A DNA stretch of 9,773 nucleotides from Lachnospiraceae bacterium UBA3386 (lineage in GTDB: Bacteria > Bacillota > Clostridia > Lachnospirales > Lachnospiraceae): the NCBI GenBank assembly GCA_002358875.1, contig DEPS01000147.1, forward strand, positions 1 to 9,773, read 5' to 3'. The translations under genes and the position numbers were made by a program. The notes below the pieces were generated by a model that saw only the letters and a list, made by a program, of their open reading frames with translations, searched no databases and was not told the DNA's origin. This document shows, piece by piece, positions 1-7,513 of this stretch (position 1 is the stretch's first letter; every line of letters begins with the position of its first letter).

Positions 1-132
1 AATCTTAATTACACCTTATCAGGAATTCAGGTGGAAATTGACCTTCATATTGCGTATTTTACTGAACTCCATACTATACGGGCACATTCAGGTTCCCGAA
101 AATGTCGACATTTTGAGTGCACTTTTCATTGA
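1..132. other. Non-coding left edge, possible end of another insertion sequence
   Basis: No credible gene is seen here. The octamer ATTCAGGT occurs twice in the same orientation (25-32 and 86-93), and a perfect 16-bp palindrome, AAAATGTCGACATTTT, lies at 99-114. Read on the minus strand from about 109, the DNA starts TGTCGACATTTTCGGG and carries spaced internal repeats. Insertion sequences of the IS21 family have TG...CA ends with internal repeated segments, so this may be such an end lying just beyond the window. That identification is a guess from general appearance. Confidence 0.25.
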
Positions 133-167
133 ATATAGTCTAATTATATGATATAATTAGACTATAT
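133..167. repeat. Perfect 35-bp palindrome upstream of the transposase
   Basis: Two 17-base arms (133-149 and 151-167) are exact reverse complements separated by one G at 150. Most of it is A and T, with the core TAGTCTAATTATAT. The right arm overlaps the sequence that recurs inverted at 1853-1865, so the palindrome is tied to the insertion-sequence terminus. It ends two bases before the transposase ribosome binding site. It contains TATAAT-like hexamers and could combine promoter, operator and transposase-binding functions. Its role is inferred. Confidence 0.7.
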
Positions 168-181
168 ATGGAGGTGTACTC

Positions 182-1801
182 ATGCCGATACCACAAGATA
201 TCCTGTCTGTTGCAAGACCTAAAAATACCGTTGTCATTGCCTATGGCAAAGACAAAAACCTGTACGCTGTACGTCAGCGTGTCGGATGCCGAAACGTTGA
301 TGGCAGGCACCTGCCGGTAAATGGCCCGACTATCGGGCACATCATAGATGGCGTGTACGTACCAATCGATAACAATGCTGTCCCAGGAACGGTAGCTTCT
401 TCGCCTGTCGATCTGAAAGACTGGGCAAACATCATCCTGAGCGACAGAGTATTCCATGACATCCTGAAGGAACTGTCTGCTGTTTACAATCCTTCGGATG
501 CAATGAAGATATATTGCATTGCTATCCTCAGGGTCTGCGAGCACGGGATCAAAAACTATGAACTGAAGGAAGCCTATGAAACCAGTTTCCTGTCAGAGTT
601 GTATCCCGGTGTAGCACTTTCAAAGAATACTGTTTCCACGTTTTTGAACGACCTGGGAAAAGCACTTTCGAAGATCGTACATTTTATGAGGAACCGCACA
701 TCAGCAGTCTCCATGGATCATCATCTCCTGGTTGACGGGACATTGAAATCAGACGAGTCGAAAGTCAATTCGCTCTCGGATTTTTCCCGTAAAGCCAGGA
801 CAAAGGGTACCCGTGATATCTCTGTTCTTTATGCGTTTGACCTCGAAGAGATGGAACCGGTCTGCTCCAAATGTTTTCCGGGTAATATGCTGGATGCAAC
901 ATCTTATGGGTCATTTATCTCTGAGAACAGGATCACCAAAGGGATCATTGTCGGAGACAAAGGCTTTCCGGAGTCAGCGGCACACGAACATTTTGAAGCG
1001 AACCCTGATCTGCACTATCTGAATCCGGTAAAAAGAAACTCGAAGCTGATCAGCAGGCACAATATGCTTGATTTCACAGGCATCCTTTCCGGGTATGAAG
1101 GGATCACATACCGGAAGGAAAAATGCACCGGTACAGAAAAATGGCTCTATTCCTACCGCGACAGCTATAAAGCATCCAAAGAGGAACGCGACTGGCTGCG
1201 GCGCGCTAAAAAGAATAAGACGTACAGCCTCGACACCCTCAGGGAAAAACAAAAAACGTTCGGTACGATTGTCCTTGAAAGCGATCTTGACCTTCCTTCT
1301 GAGATCGCATATAAAGCGTACGAAAAGCGATGGGAGATCGAGATTGTCATGCGGTACTACAAATCAGCATGTGAATTCGATGAAACACGAGTACAGGATG
1401 ACTATTCTGTCATAGGCAGTGAATTCTGTGACTTCCTTTCCACGCTCCTGACCTTCCGTCTGATCAAAACTTTTGACAGGGCGGGATTATTGGAAGACAG
1501 GACCTATAAAAAGATCATGTCTGTCCTGTCACGCGCAAAAAAGGTCCGGACAGAAGGGGATGAGTGGCAGCTGATCCGTATGAACCCTTCACATGTGGAA
1601 ATGCTTCAGGAACTGGAGATTATCCCTAAACCGGAGGATCCCCCAAAAAAGAGACCGGGGCGTCCAAAAGGAAGTAAAAACAAGCCGAAAGCAACACCGC
1701 CAGAAAGCATTCCAGCAACAGAAAAGCCTAAGCGTGGTCGTCCTAAGGGAAGCAAAAACAGACCCAAAATAACTGATAACTCCGTTGGCGCAGGTTCATG
1801 A
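182..1801 (+). CDS. IS1634-like DDE transposase with C-terminal AT-hooks
   Basis: This gene encodes the transposase that cuts and joins the element's ends. The start at 182 has a strong ribosome binding site, GGAGGTG, at 170-176. The 539-residue protein shows the RNase H-like DDE fold signatures of the IS4 superfamily: a first aspartate in LVDGTL (D185), a second in VGDKGF (D259) and a catalytic glutamate in YEKRWEIEIVMRYYK. The last fits the Y-(2)-R-(3)-E-(6)-K signature exactly (Y380, R383, E387, K394). A long insertion between the second aspartate and the glutamate is as expected for IS4/IS1634 enzymes. The C-terminus has two AT-hook-like basic motifs, GRPKGSKN at about 493-500 and 519-526, in duplicated surroundings rich in proline and lysine. 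These probably grip AT-rich DNA such as the palindrome upstream. No frameshift or stop is present, so the gene appears intact. The family call is confident, the exact IS name is not known. Confidence 0.9.
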   Translation: MPIPQDILSVARPKNTVVIAYGKDKNLYAVRQRVGCRNVDGRHLPVNGPTIGHIIDGVYVPIDNNAVPGTVASSPVDLKDWANIILSDRVFHDILKELSAVYNPSDAMKIYCIAILRVCEHGIKNYELKEAYETSFLSELYPGVALSKNTVSTFLNDLGKALSKIVHFMRNRTSAVSMDHHLLVDGTLKSDESKVNSLSDFSRKARTKGTRDISVLYAFDLEEMEPVCSKCFPGNMLDATSYGSFISENRITKGIIVGDKGFPESAAHEHFEANPDLHYLNPVKRNSKLISRHNMLDFTGILSGYEGITYRKEKCTGTEKWLYSYRDSYKASKEERDWLRRAKKNKTYSLDTLREKQKTFGTIVLESDLDLPSEIAYKAYEKRWEIEIVMRYYKSACEFDETRVQDDYSVIGSEFCDFLSTLLTFRLIKTFDRAGLLEDRTYKKIMSVLSRAKKVRTEGDEWQLIRMNPSHVEMLQELEIIPKPEDPPKKRPGRPKGSKNKPKATPPESIPATEKPKRGRPKGSKNRPKITDNSVGAGS

Positions 1802-1817
1802 AACCTGTGCCAATGGA
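1781..1817 (+). other. Long hairpin spanning the transposase stop codon
   Basis: Bases 1781-1796 pair with 1802-1817 to give a 16-bp stem with two G-U pairs, closed by the five-base loop CATGA. The stop codon TGA (1799-1801) lies in the loop. No T-run follows (the next bases are CATGAAAATAATC), so it is not a textbook intrinsic terminator. It may slow translation termination, protect the 3' end of the mRNA, or block read-through. Function is inferred, the pairing is read directly. Confidence 0.6.
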
Positions 1818-1970
1818 CATGAAAATAATCATTCAACCATCGGGCTATTCAGATGTATAGTCTAACTGGTTGGGAAAGTACTACTTGATCTAAGTCAGAT
1901 AAAACATCTTTCTTAAGACTTACCAAATAAATCCACTGAAAAAGAATATTTCACATAGCACTTAAAGCCA

Positions 1971-3326
1971 TCACAGCAACCTATCTCCCCTTCCCATCTG
2001 CTCCTTCCTCTGATTTCTCTTCCACTCTTCACGCCTGCTCTGTTCATCAGCGATCCTGTTCACCTGGTCTTCCCCGACAGCATGCTCCACCAGTTCCAGC
2101 CTATGAGACCGCTCATCCAGAATATTATTTCTTTCCTCCAGTTTACTGACTCGGTTCAGGAGGTGGTCAACCTTCTGGTCACTTCTTTTAAGATCCTGTT
2201 TCAGGCGGTCGTTTGCCTCTAGGGCATGGATCAGCTGCAGGGTGAGGTTCTTGATTACGTTCTTGAGTTTATTGACGAGCGGCAGTGCTTTCTTTTCACG
2301 GTATGTCCCAGCCCCCATCAGAAAATCCGGTTCCGGAAGCCGCCACTTCTTAGCATCATCGTATTCGCGAACGTTTCTCTCAAAAGTATGGATGTATGCT
2401 TTTAAACTGTCAGCCTTCTTCTGGCTTTCTTCTTTTACTGCCTCTGCTTCTTCAGCCTCCTTCTTTGCGGTAGCCGCGGCCCGGAGGGCATCTTCTTTCT
2501 CTTCCCTGGCATCAGCTGTCTCCCTTCGCAGTGCAGTCAGTTCATGATTCACCTGTGAAAGCTCCATATGCAGTTGGGCAGAGGCCTTCAGCTGTGCTTC
2601 CTTAGTCCTTTCAATATTATCTTTTTGTCTTTCAAGCCGCTCAACTTCTTTTATCCGTTCCTTCTTCTTATAGTCCAACACAGACAGGTGTTCTTCATGA
2701 GTGCCCTTCTTCTCCCATTCTACGTCGTGCGCCAGCATGATTTCCGCCAAACGGTCCTTCTCTGCATTTGCCCACTGGTCCCACTCCGTATCGGTTCGGG
2801 TTCCGCCTTTAAATCCAAGGGTTTCCAGTGCCTTTTTCAGAGAGACTCTGGTGTCAAGGCCTCTTTTGCTGCCTGTCGTGTAAGGAACAAAGTCAATGTG
2901 CAAATGCGGTGTTGCTTCATCCATATGCAGGTGAGCGGAGAAAACACGGAGTGTTGGATTCCTTGTCTGAAAGCCCTGCATGTACTCATCCAACATCCTG
3001 GCGGCAAAGGCCCCGTCCTCAGTTGCAGCGGCGCAAGTATCTCTGTTTCCAATCTGGATGACGAGTTCATGAAAAGGCTTCTCCTGCTTTCCGGAGCAGA
3101 TCTTCTCATAATAATTCTCAATCTTCCTGTCTGACCGCTTCTGCTTCGCATTGTATCTGGCAAGAGCATCATCGAATAATTCGTGATAGACATCTTTGAT
3201 ATTCTCATTACAGTATTCTATGTTCAGGTGACTCCGGGATGGATCTACATTCTCTGCATAGAAGACCCGGCTGTTGTGATTCAGCGATCCCTTACCCACC
3301 ATCACGCTGATTGTGTTTTTCTGCAT
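1971..3326 (-). CDS. MobV family relaxase (Mob/Pre plasmid recombination type)
   Basis: This is the relaxase that nicks one strand at oriT and stays covalently bound to lead it into a recipient. I chose the ATG at 3326 because GAGAGG lies five bases upstream. An in-frame ATG at 3380 would add 18 residues but has only an A-run before it. The 451-residue protein opens with MQKNTISVMVGKGSLNHNSR, matching the MobV N-terminal motif with its conserved HNSR. The metal-binding HUH motif HLHMDEATPHLH lies at about residues 132-143, with the expected histidine triad and the acidic DE. Residues of about 220-310 are rich in E, K and A and look like a long coiled coil, with a second helical segment at about 350-420, as is usual for the C-terminal half of this family. 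The C-terminus is very basic. It is the last gene of the leftward module. The region before it carries hairpins typical of an oriT. Confidence 0.9.
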   Translation of the reverse strand: MQKNTISVMVGKGSLNHNSRVFYAENVDPSRSHLNIEYCNENIKDVYHELFDDALARYNAKQKRSDRKIENYYEKICSGKQEKPFHELVIQIGNRDTCAAATEDGAFAARMLDEYMQGFQTRNPTLRVFSAHLHMDEATPHLHIDFVPYTTGSKRGLDTRVSLKKALETLGFKGGTRTDTEWDQWANAEKDRLAEIMLAHDVEWEKKGTHEEHLSVLDYKKKERIKEVERLERQKDNIERTKEAQLKASAQLHMELSQVNHELTALRRETADAREEKEDALRAAATAKKEAEEAEAVKEESQKKADSLKAYIHTFERNVREYDDAKKWRLPEPDFLMGAGTYREKKALPLVNKLKNVIKNLTLQLIHALEANDRLKQDLKRSDQKVDHLLNRVSKLEERNNILDERSHRLELVEHAVGEDQVNRIADEQSRREEWKRNQRKEQMGRGDRLL

Positions 3327-3439
3327 TCGGTCCTCTCTTTCTCCCGATACGGCTTCATAAACACTCGTCTTCAGGGGCATTTTTTTAAGAGTTTGTTACC
3401 CGTGAGTAATCCATGCAAATATCTCATCAATGATGAATC

Positions 3440-3530
3440 CATCTGCTCAGCTCCGCAGGGGGTTTTGTTACTTTTGTCAAAAGTAACGCAAAAGCACTTT
3501 CGACAGCAGAGCCATCAAAAGTGCTTTGCG
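3440..3530 (-). other. oriT: Candidate oriT with nested hairpins
   Basis: MobV relaxases usually nick at hairpins just upstream of their own gene. About 115 bases before the relaxase start there is a near-continuous palindrome: GTTACTTTTG (3467-3476), one base, then CAAAAGTAAC (3478-3487). A second perfect 10-bp inverted repeat follows immediately: AAAGCACTTT (3491-3500) and AAAGTGCTTT (3518-3527), around a 17-base loop. On the minus strand the first hairpin is followed by AAAACCCCCTGCGG. I recall similar hairpin-plus-CCCCC segments next to MobV genes in clostridial elements, but the nick site cannot be placed by eye. Confidence 0.5.
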
Positions 3531-3586
3531 CTCTCCGAGGGTATGCCTCGCTTCGCTTTGGCAGTTGACCGCTTCCGCTTTCCTGT

Positions 3587-3755
3587 AGGGGCAAAAGGGG
3601 CAATTTCGATGAGCATACCCGTCCTTTTTTGTTTTCTCAGCCGGTCACATACGGATACAGTTTGGAACAGCACTGCTCTCTCCGTCGGCTCTTCTCAGAT
3701 AGTGCTGATGTAAAAAATCTTCCGTATGCCCCTTATTTTTGCCCCTTTTGCCCCT
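3587..3755. repeat. GGGGCA motif cluster forming a 17-bp inverted repeat
   Basis: AGGGGCAAAAGGGGCAA (3587-3603) is exactly the reverse complement of 3739-3755. The arms are separated by 135 bases. Each arm contains two copies of GGGGCA, and a further inverted copy lies at 3727-3732, giving five in all (two on plus, three on minus). Together with the adjoining oriT candidate this fills the 433-base gap between the primase and relaxase genes (3381-3813). I see no credible gene in that gap. The repeats could be protein-binding iterons for replication or relaxosome control, which is inference. Confidence 0.6.
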
Positions 3756-3813
3756 TCCTTTTCCTTTCCGTGATGCGCAGCCTGCCACATATTCCATCAT
3801 TCACTATGATTTC

Positions 3814-5643
3814 TTAGACCGCTTCAAACGGGATTACTGCTCCTTTCCGTACCGGTTCGAATCCGTCCAATTTCATCTGCTGGCTGATCTGCTCCGGTTC
3901 TTCTGCCTCCACTTCACTCTTCAAAACGACATCCTTGTATTTAAACACCCCCTGATATTTACTTGCAAAATATCCCCTTCTCTGCATGTCAGCAAAGAAG
4001 TTGGTCTTTTTCACTGCGGTCCTGTCATTGTCTCTGCAGTAGTCCTCGTAGAGCTGATACATACGGCTCCTGTCGATACGTCTTCCTTCTTTTCTGCAGA
4101 TCATTTCATCCAGGAAAGCAAACACACTGTCCGAAGCGATCCTGGCCTTTTTGACGCTCGCGATACTGTTTGTACTTTCTTCTATCTGGCCATTTTGACA
4201 AAGCTCTTCCAGCCCCTGGATGGCCCTGTACACGGCATATTCTCTCTCGCTTCGAATCTTATCCTTCAGATGTATATCCTTCTCAGCCGCCGGGATCACA
4301 TGGTTCATCTCCAGAATGAGCAGCCTGCGGTAAAAAGCGTCTGACTTGTCTTCTACGTTCTTAGGTACGCTGTTGCATGAAAACAGCAGCTTTGCATGGC
4401 TTCGAAAGGTGGAGGGGTCCTTTCCTTTCTTCTCAAAAAGAAGGACATCCTCTCCGACCGCCTTCTTCACCACATCTGTCTTGTCGATGATACCTACCGG
4501 AATGTCTCCACATGCATTTAAGAGTTTCCCGAACAGATTTGTGGCATAGAATCGTTTATTGAGATCCTGCAGTGAAACACTGCAACAGTTTCTGATTCCG
4601 ACAAGCTCCTGAATCAGATCGATCAGTACCGATTTGCCTGTTCCTCCATTGCCTGTCAGGATCAGCATCTTCTGCTGGCTGGTATCCGTACACATGCAAT
4701 ACCCCGCGTACTGCCATAACATCTTCTGGTCCTCGTGGTCGGGAAGGGATTCCGCCAGATAGGACCGGGTCACCTTCCCGGCACTATTATCTGCCACGAC
4801 TCCTTCCTTTTTTGCCGGATCAAAATCAAAGGAGATCTGATTAAAACACAGATACTTCGGGTCATGTGGTATCATCATCTTTGCAACCGGATCATAAAAC
4901 CCGTTTCGAAAGTTGACCCAGTGGCCAGGCAGATTGTACACATCGCCAAAAACCCGCTGGATTTCCGGCATGCTGATCAGGAGCTCATAGATCCGGTTGA
5001 TCGTACCGCTGCGCATAAATTTCCTGTATAAGCAGCCTCTTATTCTCTCTTTCAGCAGATTTCCATTTTTATCCTGAAGATACACGCCGTTGACGTATAC
5101 GTAGGGTATGCCTTCGAGAACGATAAATGGAACCCCCTTCAGCAGATGCTCTACAATGGCAATATCCAGGGGGCTCGTAGCCTCTCCGTCTTTGTTGACC
5201 TGATGAAAGCAGTTTTTGTCTGCCTCTTCATTGGGAGGCTTCTCATAGGAATCAATAAAGCTGCGAAGCTTGTTCTGAATCTCCTTGCGGTATCCAAGTT
5301 TCTTATAGCACTCCTGATCTTTGAAGAGCATCCAGCCTTCGCGGAAAAGCAGGTGCAGTTCTCTGAAGCATTCAATCAGCCTCTCATTCGATTTCTTTGT
5401 CTGACAGGCAGGGACATACATATAATCTGTCATGCATGTCCCTTTTAATTCCAGTCCTGCCAGATACGAACAGAAGCTGTCCAGAGTAAACAGATTGGGG
5501 TTTTCTTCTTCCAGAGCCACAGTCTGAAATCCTGCATCCGCAATACTGAGTGCAAGGTCACTGGTATCTACAATGAAAATATATTTCTGATCGACTGTTT
5601 CCGGTTCAGTCCTCATGTACTGTTCGAACAGCCTTCTGAACAT
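3814..5643 (-). CDS. P4/D5-like primase-helicase protein
   Basis: This is probably the replication protein of the element: an SF3-type helicase of the phage P4/D5 family, which would unwind DNA at the element's origin after excision. The 609-residue protein has Walker A GNGGTGKS at about 331-338, an acidic Walker B-like segment LLNACGDIP at about 375-382, the SF3 sensor-type KLLFSCNSVP at 418-427 and an arginine-finger candidate FYRRL at 437-441. The segment before the ATPase (about 160-320) resembles the D5 N-terminal region of such proteins. The first 60 residues look like a TOPRIM-type fold that has lost its acidic residues. I see no clear archaeo-eukaryotic primase triad, so priming activity is uncertain. 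The ATG at 5643 has GGGAGGAGG nine bases upstream. The 177-base gap to the preceding gene has only a poor TATAAA-like element (5749-5754), so the gene may be transcribed from the xis promoter. Confidence 0.8.
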   Translation of the reverse strand: MFRRLFEQYMRTEPETVDQKYIFIVDTSDLALSIADAGFQTVALEEENPNLFTLDSFCSYLAGLELKGTCMTDYMYVPACQTKKSNERLIECFRELHLLFREGWMLFKDQECYKKLGYRKEIQNKLRSFIDSYEKPPNEEADKNCFHQVNKDGEATSPLDIAIVEHLLKGVPFIVLEGIPYVYVNGVYLQDKNGNLLKERIRGCLYRKFMRSGTINRIYELLISMPEIQRVFGDVYNLPGHWVNFRNGFYDPVAKMMIPHDPKYLCFNQISFDFDPAKKEGVVADNSAGKVTRSYLAESLPDHEDQKMLWQYAGYCMCTDTSQQKMLILTGNGGTGKSVLIDLIQELVGIRNCCSVSLQDLNKRFYATNLFGKLLNACGDIPVGIIDKTDVVKKAVGEDVLLFEKKGKDPSTFRSHAKLLFSCNSVPKNVEDKSDAFYRRLLILEMNHVIPAAEKDIHLKDKIRSEREYAVYRAIQGLEELCQNGQIEESTNSIASVKKARIASDSVFAFLDEMICRKEGRRIDRSRMYQLYEDYCRDNDRTAVKKTNFFADMQRRGYFASKYQGVFKYKDVVLKSEVEAEEPEQISQQMKLDGFEPVRKGAVIPFEAV

Positions 5644-5820
5644 GTCATAATTCCTCCTCCCTTCGTAACATCATTACGGCGAAGAAATCGGGAACCGGAA
5701 AAAATCCATTGAAGCCAAAAAGTCATTCTGATATGATAATTGTGTGTGTTTATATCACAATGATTGACTGCCTGCCGGATGCGCCAACACCCGGAGTCCA
5801 GGCGGTCATTTTCTTTTTCA

Positions 5821-6159
5821 TCAAAAGATTTCCTCTTCATCCTTCCCTTTCACCTCATTCAATGTATCCGCCACAAGCCAGATCGTTTCCACCAGATCCG
5901 GATCGATTGTCTCTCCTGCAGTAATCCTGCAGAGTTGGTTCAGGATCTCCATCATCTGGTTCCTGAGCGCCTTATACACCCTCGGGTTTGCCCGTACCTC
6001 AATTCTCCACCCCAGCAGCTGACGGATAATATAGTCCTGCTTGGTAAGTCCTGACAGGCTGACTTTTGTGTCCAGGATACGGTTTTCTTCTTCAGACATC
6101 CGGAAAGCGACTGTTTTGTTTCTCCATCTGCCTCGTTCATCCCTTGCCTTCTGTGACAT
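5821..6159 (-). CDS. Ribbon-helix-helix mobilization-type protein (MobC-like)
   Basis: This small basic protein (112 residues) resembles the MobC-type accessory proteins that bind oriT and help the relaxase open DNA. It starts with a charged segment (MSQKARDERGRWRNK). A ribbon-helix-helix pattern follows: a strand TVAFRMSEEE at about 16-25, then helices with LSGLTKQDYIIRQLL at about 35-49. The later part is helical and acidic at the end. AGGAGG lies nine bases before the ATG at 6159. An ATG at 6165 is only three bases away and less well placed. The gene overlaps the integrase 3' end by 23 bases, so the two are translationally linked. Similar proteins in clostridial elements are often called hypothetical or MobC. 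It could instead be a transcriptional regulator, since the fold is shared. Confidence 0.65.
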   Translation of the reverse strand: MSQKARDERGRWRNKTVAFRMSEEENRILDTKVSLSGLTKQDYIIRQLLGWRIEVRANPRVYKALRNQMMEILNQLCRITAGETIDPDLVETIWLVADTLNEVKGKDEEEIF

Positions 6160-7240
6160 CGCCATCTTCCTCCTTTCTCTGTTCTTCCAACAGTTTTACC
6201 ATCTCCGTCTGTTTGGACGGAAACAGATGCGAATACCGGTACGTGATATCAATGCTCTCATGACCAACCCTGTCCGCAATAGCCTGTGCCGAGACTCCCA
6301 TATTGATCAGCAGGCTGACATGGCTGTGCCGAAGGTCATGGATCCGGATCCTTTTAACACCTGCTGCTTTCGCCCCCCGGTCCATTTCATGATGAAGATA
6401 GTATTTTGTTACTTCGAAAATCCTGCCGTCCGGCTTGATGCCATAGAGACTGTCAATATAGTCACGCATCTCATCCACCAGAAATGAAGGCATGCCGACT
6501 ATGCGTACACTCTTGGGTGTCTTGGGATCCGTGATCACATCCGTTCCGTTCAGACGCTGATAGGACTTGGTGATGGACACCGCACCCTTTTCAAAATCGA
6601 AGTCATCAGGCGTTAATGCAAGCAGTTCCCCCTCACGAATGCCGCACCAATAGAGCATTTCAAAAGCATAGTAGGAAACAGGCTTGTCCATCATTTCATC
6701 CGCAAACTTCTGATACTCTTCTTTGGTCCAGAAGTCCATTTCTTTCTGCTGGTCAGGTCCGAATCCTCCCGCTTTCTTGGCCGGGTTTTCCCTGAGATTG
6801 TAATAGCGGACCGCATGATTAAAGATTGCACTGAGCTGACTGTGCACCTTATTCAGATAGGTACGGGAGTAGGGCATGCCCTTTTCATCCCTGTAATTCA
6901 GCAGTTCGTTCTGCCATGCGATAACATCCCTGGCTTCAATATCTGCGATCGGTTTCTCTCCGAACCAGGGAAGGATCTTTGTGCGGATCACATTTTCCTT
7001 CGTGATCCATGTGTTTTTCTTAAGCCTGTCCTTCCTGTCGGCACAGTACTGTTCGATAAACACAGAGAACTTCATGTTCAGATCTGCCGTCTTCTGCATG
7101 AGGAACTGACGCTCCCAGGCCAGTGCCTCTTTCTTCGTCGCAAAGTTCCGCTTCATCTTTTTCCTGCGGACACCGTTCCAGTCTTCAAAATAGAACGAAC
7201 AATACCATGTTCCTTTTTTCATATCCTTATACGCTGGCAT
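6137..7240 (-). CDS. int: Tyrosine recombinase (integrase)
   Basis: This enzyme performs site-specific integration and excision of the element. The ATG at 7240 is preferred over an upstream in-frame one at 7303 because AGGAGG lies six bases before it, and the stop of the excisionase gene (TAA) is one base upstream. The 367-residue protein has an N-terminal arm-binding domain (about 1-48, GTWYCSFYFEDWNGVRRKK), a helical core-binding domain (about 60-160), and a catalytic domain. The catalytic residues are all visible: arginine in GIREGE (R202), lysine region DPKTPKSVR (about 239-247), H-x-x-R in HDLRHS (H301, R304), the histidine in VGHES (H327) and the nucleophile in YRYSH (Y336). The layout is that of Tn916/phage-type integrases of Firmicutes. 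It looks intact and functional. Its partner is the upstream excisionase, and its target is probably the guaA 3' end at about 8630. Confidence 0.95.
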   Translation of the reverse strand: MPAYKDMKKGTWYCSFYFEDWNGVRRKKMKRNFATKKEALAWERQFLMQKTADLNMKFSVFIEQYCADRKDRLKKNTWITKENVIRTKILPWFGEKPIADIEARDVIAWQNELLNYRDEKGMPYSRTYLNKVHSQLSAIFNHAVRYYNLRENPAKKAGGFGPDQQKEMDFWTKEEYQKFADEMMDKPVSYYAFEMLYWCGIREGELLALTPDDFDFEKGAVSITKSYQRLNGTDVITDPKTPKSVRIVGMPSFLVDEMRDYIDSLYGIKPDGRIFEVTKYYLHHEMDRGAKAAGVKRIRIHDLRHSHVSLLINMGVSAQAIADRVGHESIDITYRYSHLFPSKQTEMVKLLEEQRKEEDGDVTEGKG

Positions 7241-7241
7241 C

Positions 7242-7436
7242 TTAATCCTCCTTTCTATCTGCAAGTCCATAGACCTGCTCCTGGTAATACTTCCTGCTGA
7301 CACGGCCTGCCACTGTCGTGAATCCCTTCTTTTTCAACTCATCATTCCATTTGTGGATCATCTTGTAGGCAAGCTGCTTCGAAATGCCGAGCTCCTGTGC
7401 CAGCTCTTCTGCTCTGATAAATACACTCCCTGCCAT
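7242..7436 (-). CDS. xis: Small helix-turn-helix excisionase
   Basis: This 64-residue protein probably directs the integrase toward excision by bending DNA at the attachment site. It has a MerR/excisionase-like winged helix: EELAQELGISKQLAYKMI (about 10-27) is a helix-turn-helix, and RVSRKYYQEQVYG (about 45-57) resembles the wing and end of the domain. AGGAGG lies seven bases before the ATG at 7436. It is the first gene of the leftward operon and its TAA is separated from the integrase ATG by one base, so the two are expected to be co-translated. The function is inferred from size, fold and position. A regulator role is possible. Confidence 0.75.
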   Translation of the reverse strand: MAGSVFIRAEELAQELGISKQLAYKMIHKWNDELKKKGFTTVAGRVSRKYYQEQVYGLADRKED

Positions 7437-7513
7437 TCCTTTTCCTCCTTTCCTGTACTGCAGTGATCAGTGCTGTCATCATCAGAATAATTGACTTCTG
7501 AATCTGATATCTC

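Larger units (their letters stand above)
115..1885 (+). mobile_element. IS1634/IS4-type insertion sequence (ends approximate)
   Basis: A single intact transposase gene is bracketed by short related inverted sequences: TTAGACTATATAT at 157-169 and its inverted counterpart ATGTATAGTCTAA at 1853-1865, matching at 12 of 13 positions. Further out, AGTGCACTTTTC (116-127) weakly resembles the inverted form of 1873-1885. The exact termini and target duplication cannot be fixed from this one copy, so the bounds are approximate. Positions 1818-1970, after the gene, hold only the right inverted repeat and AT-rich sequence. The element lies downstream of the relaxase gene, in convergent orientation, and does not interrupt a recognisable gene in the window. 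Confidence 0.6.

Noticed and set aside
2568..3134. A 188-codon rightward frame opposite the relaxase
   Set aside because: It runs antisense to the MobV HUH and coiled-coil region, and its hydrophobic, cysteine-rich product has no recognisable pattern.
3440..3755. CRISPR-like array in the repeat-rich gap
   Set aside because: The repeats are inverted and few, with no regular spacing of direct repeats and no cas genes nearby.
5613..5840. A 75-codon leftward reading frame between the MobC-like and primase genes
   Set aside because: It starts inside the end of the preceding gene without a convincing ribosome binding site, overlaps the primase start, and shows no domain-like pattern.
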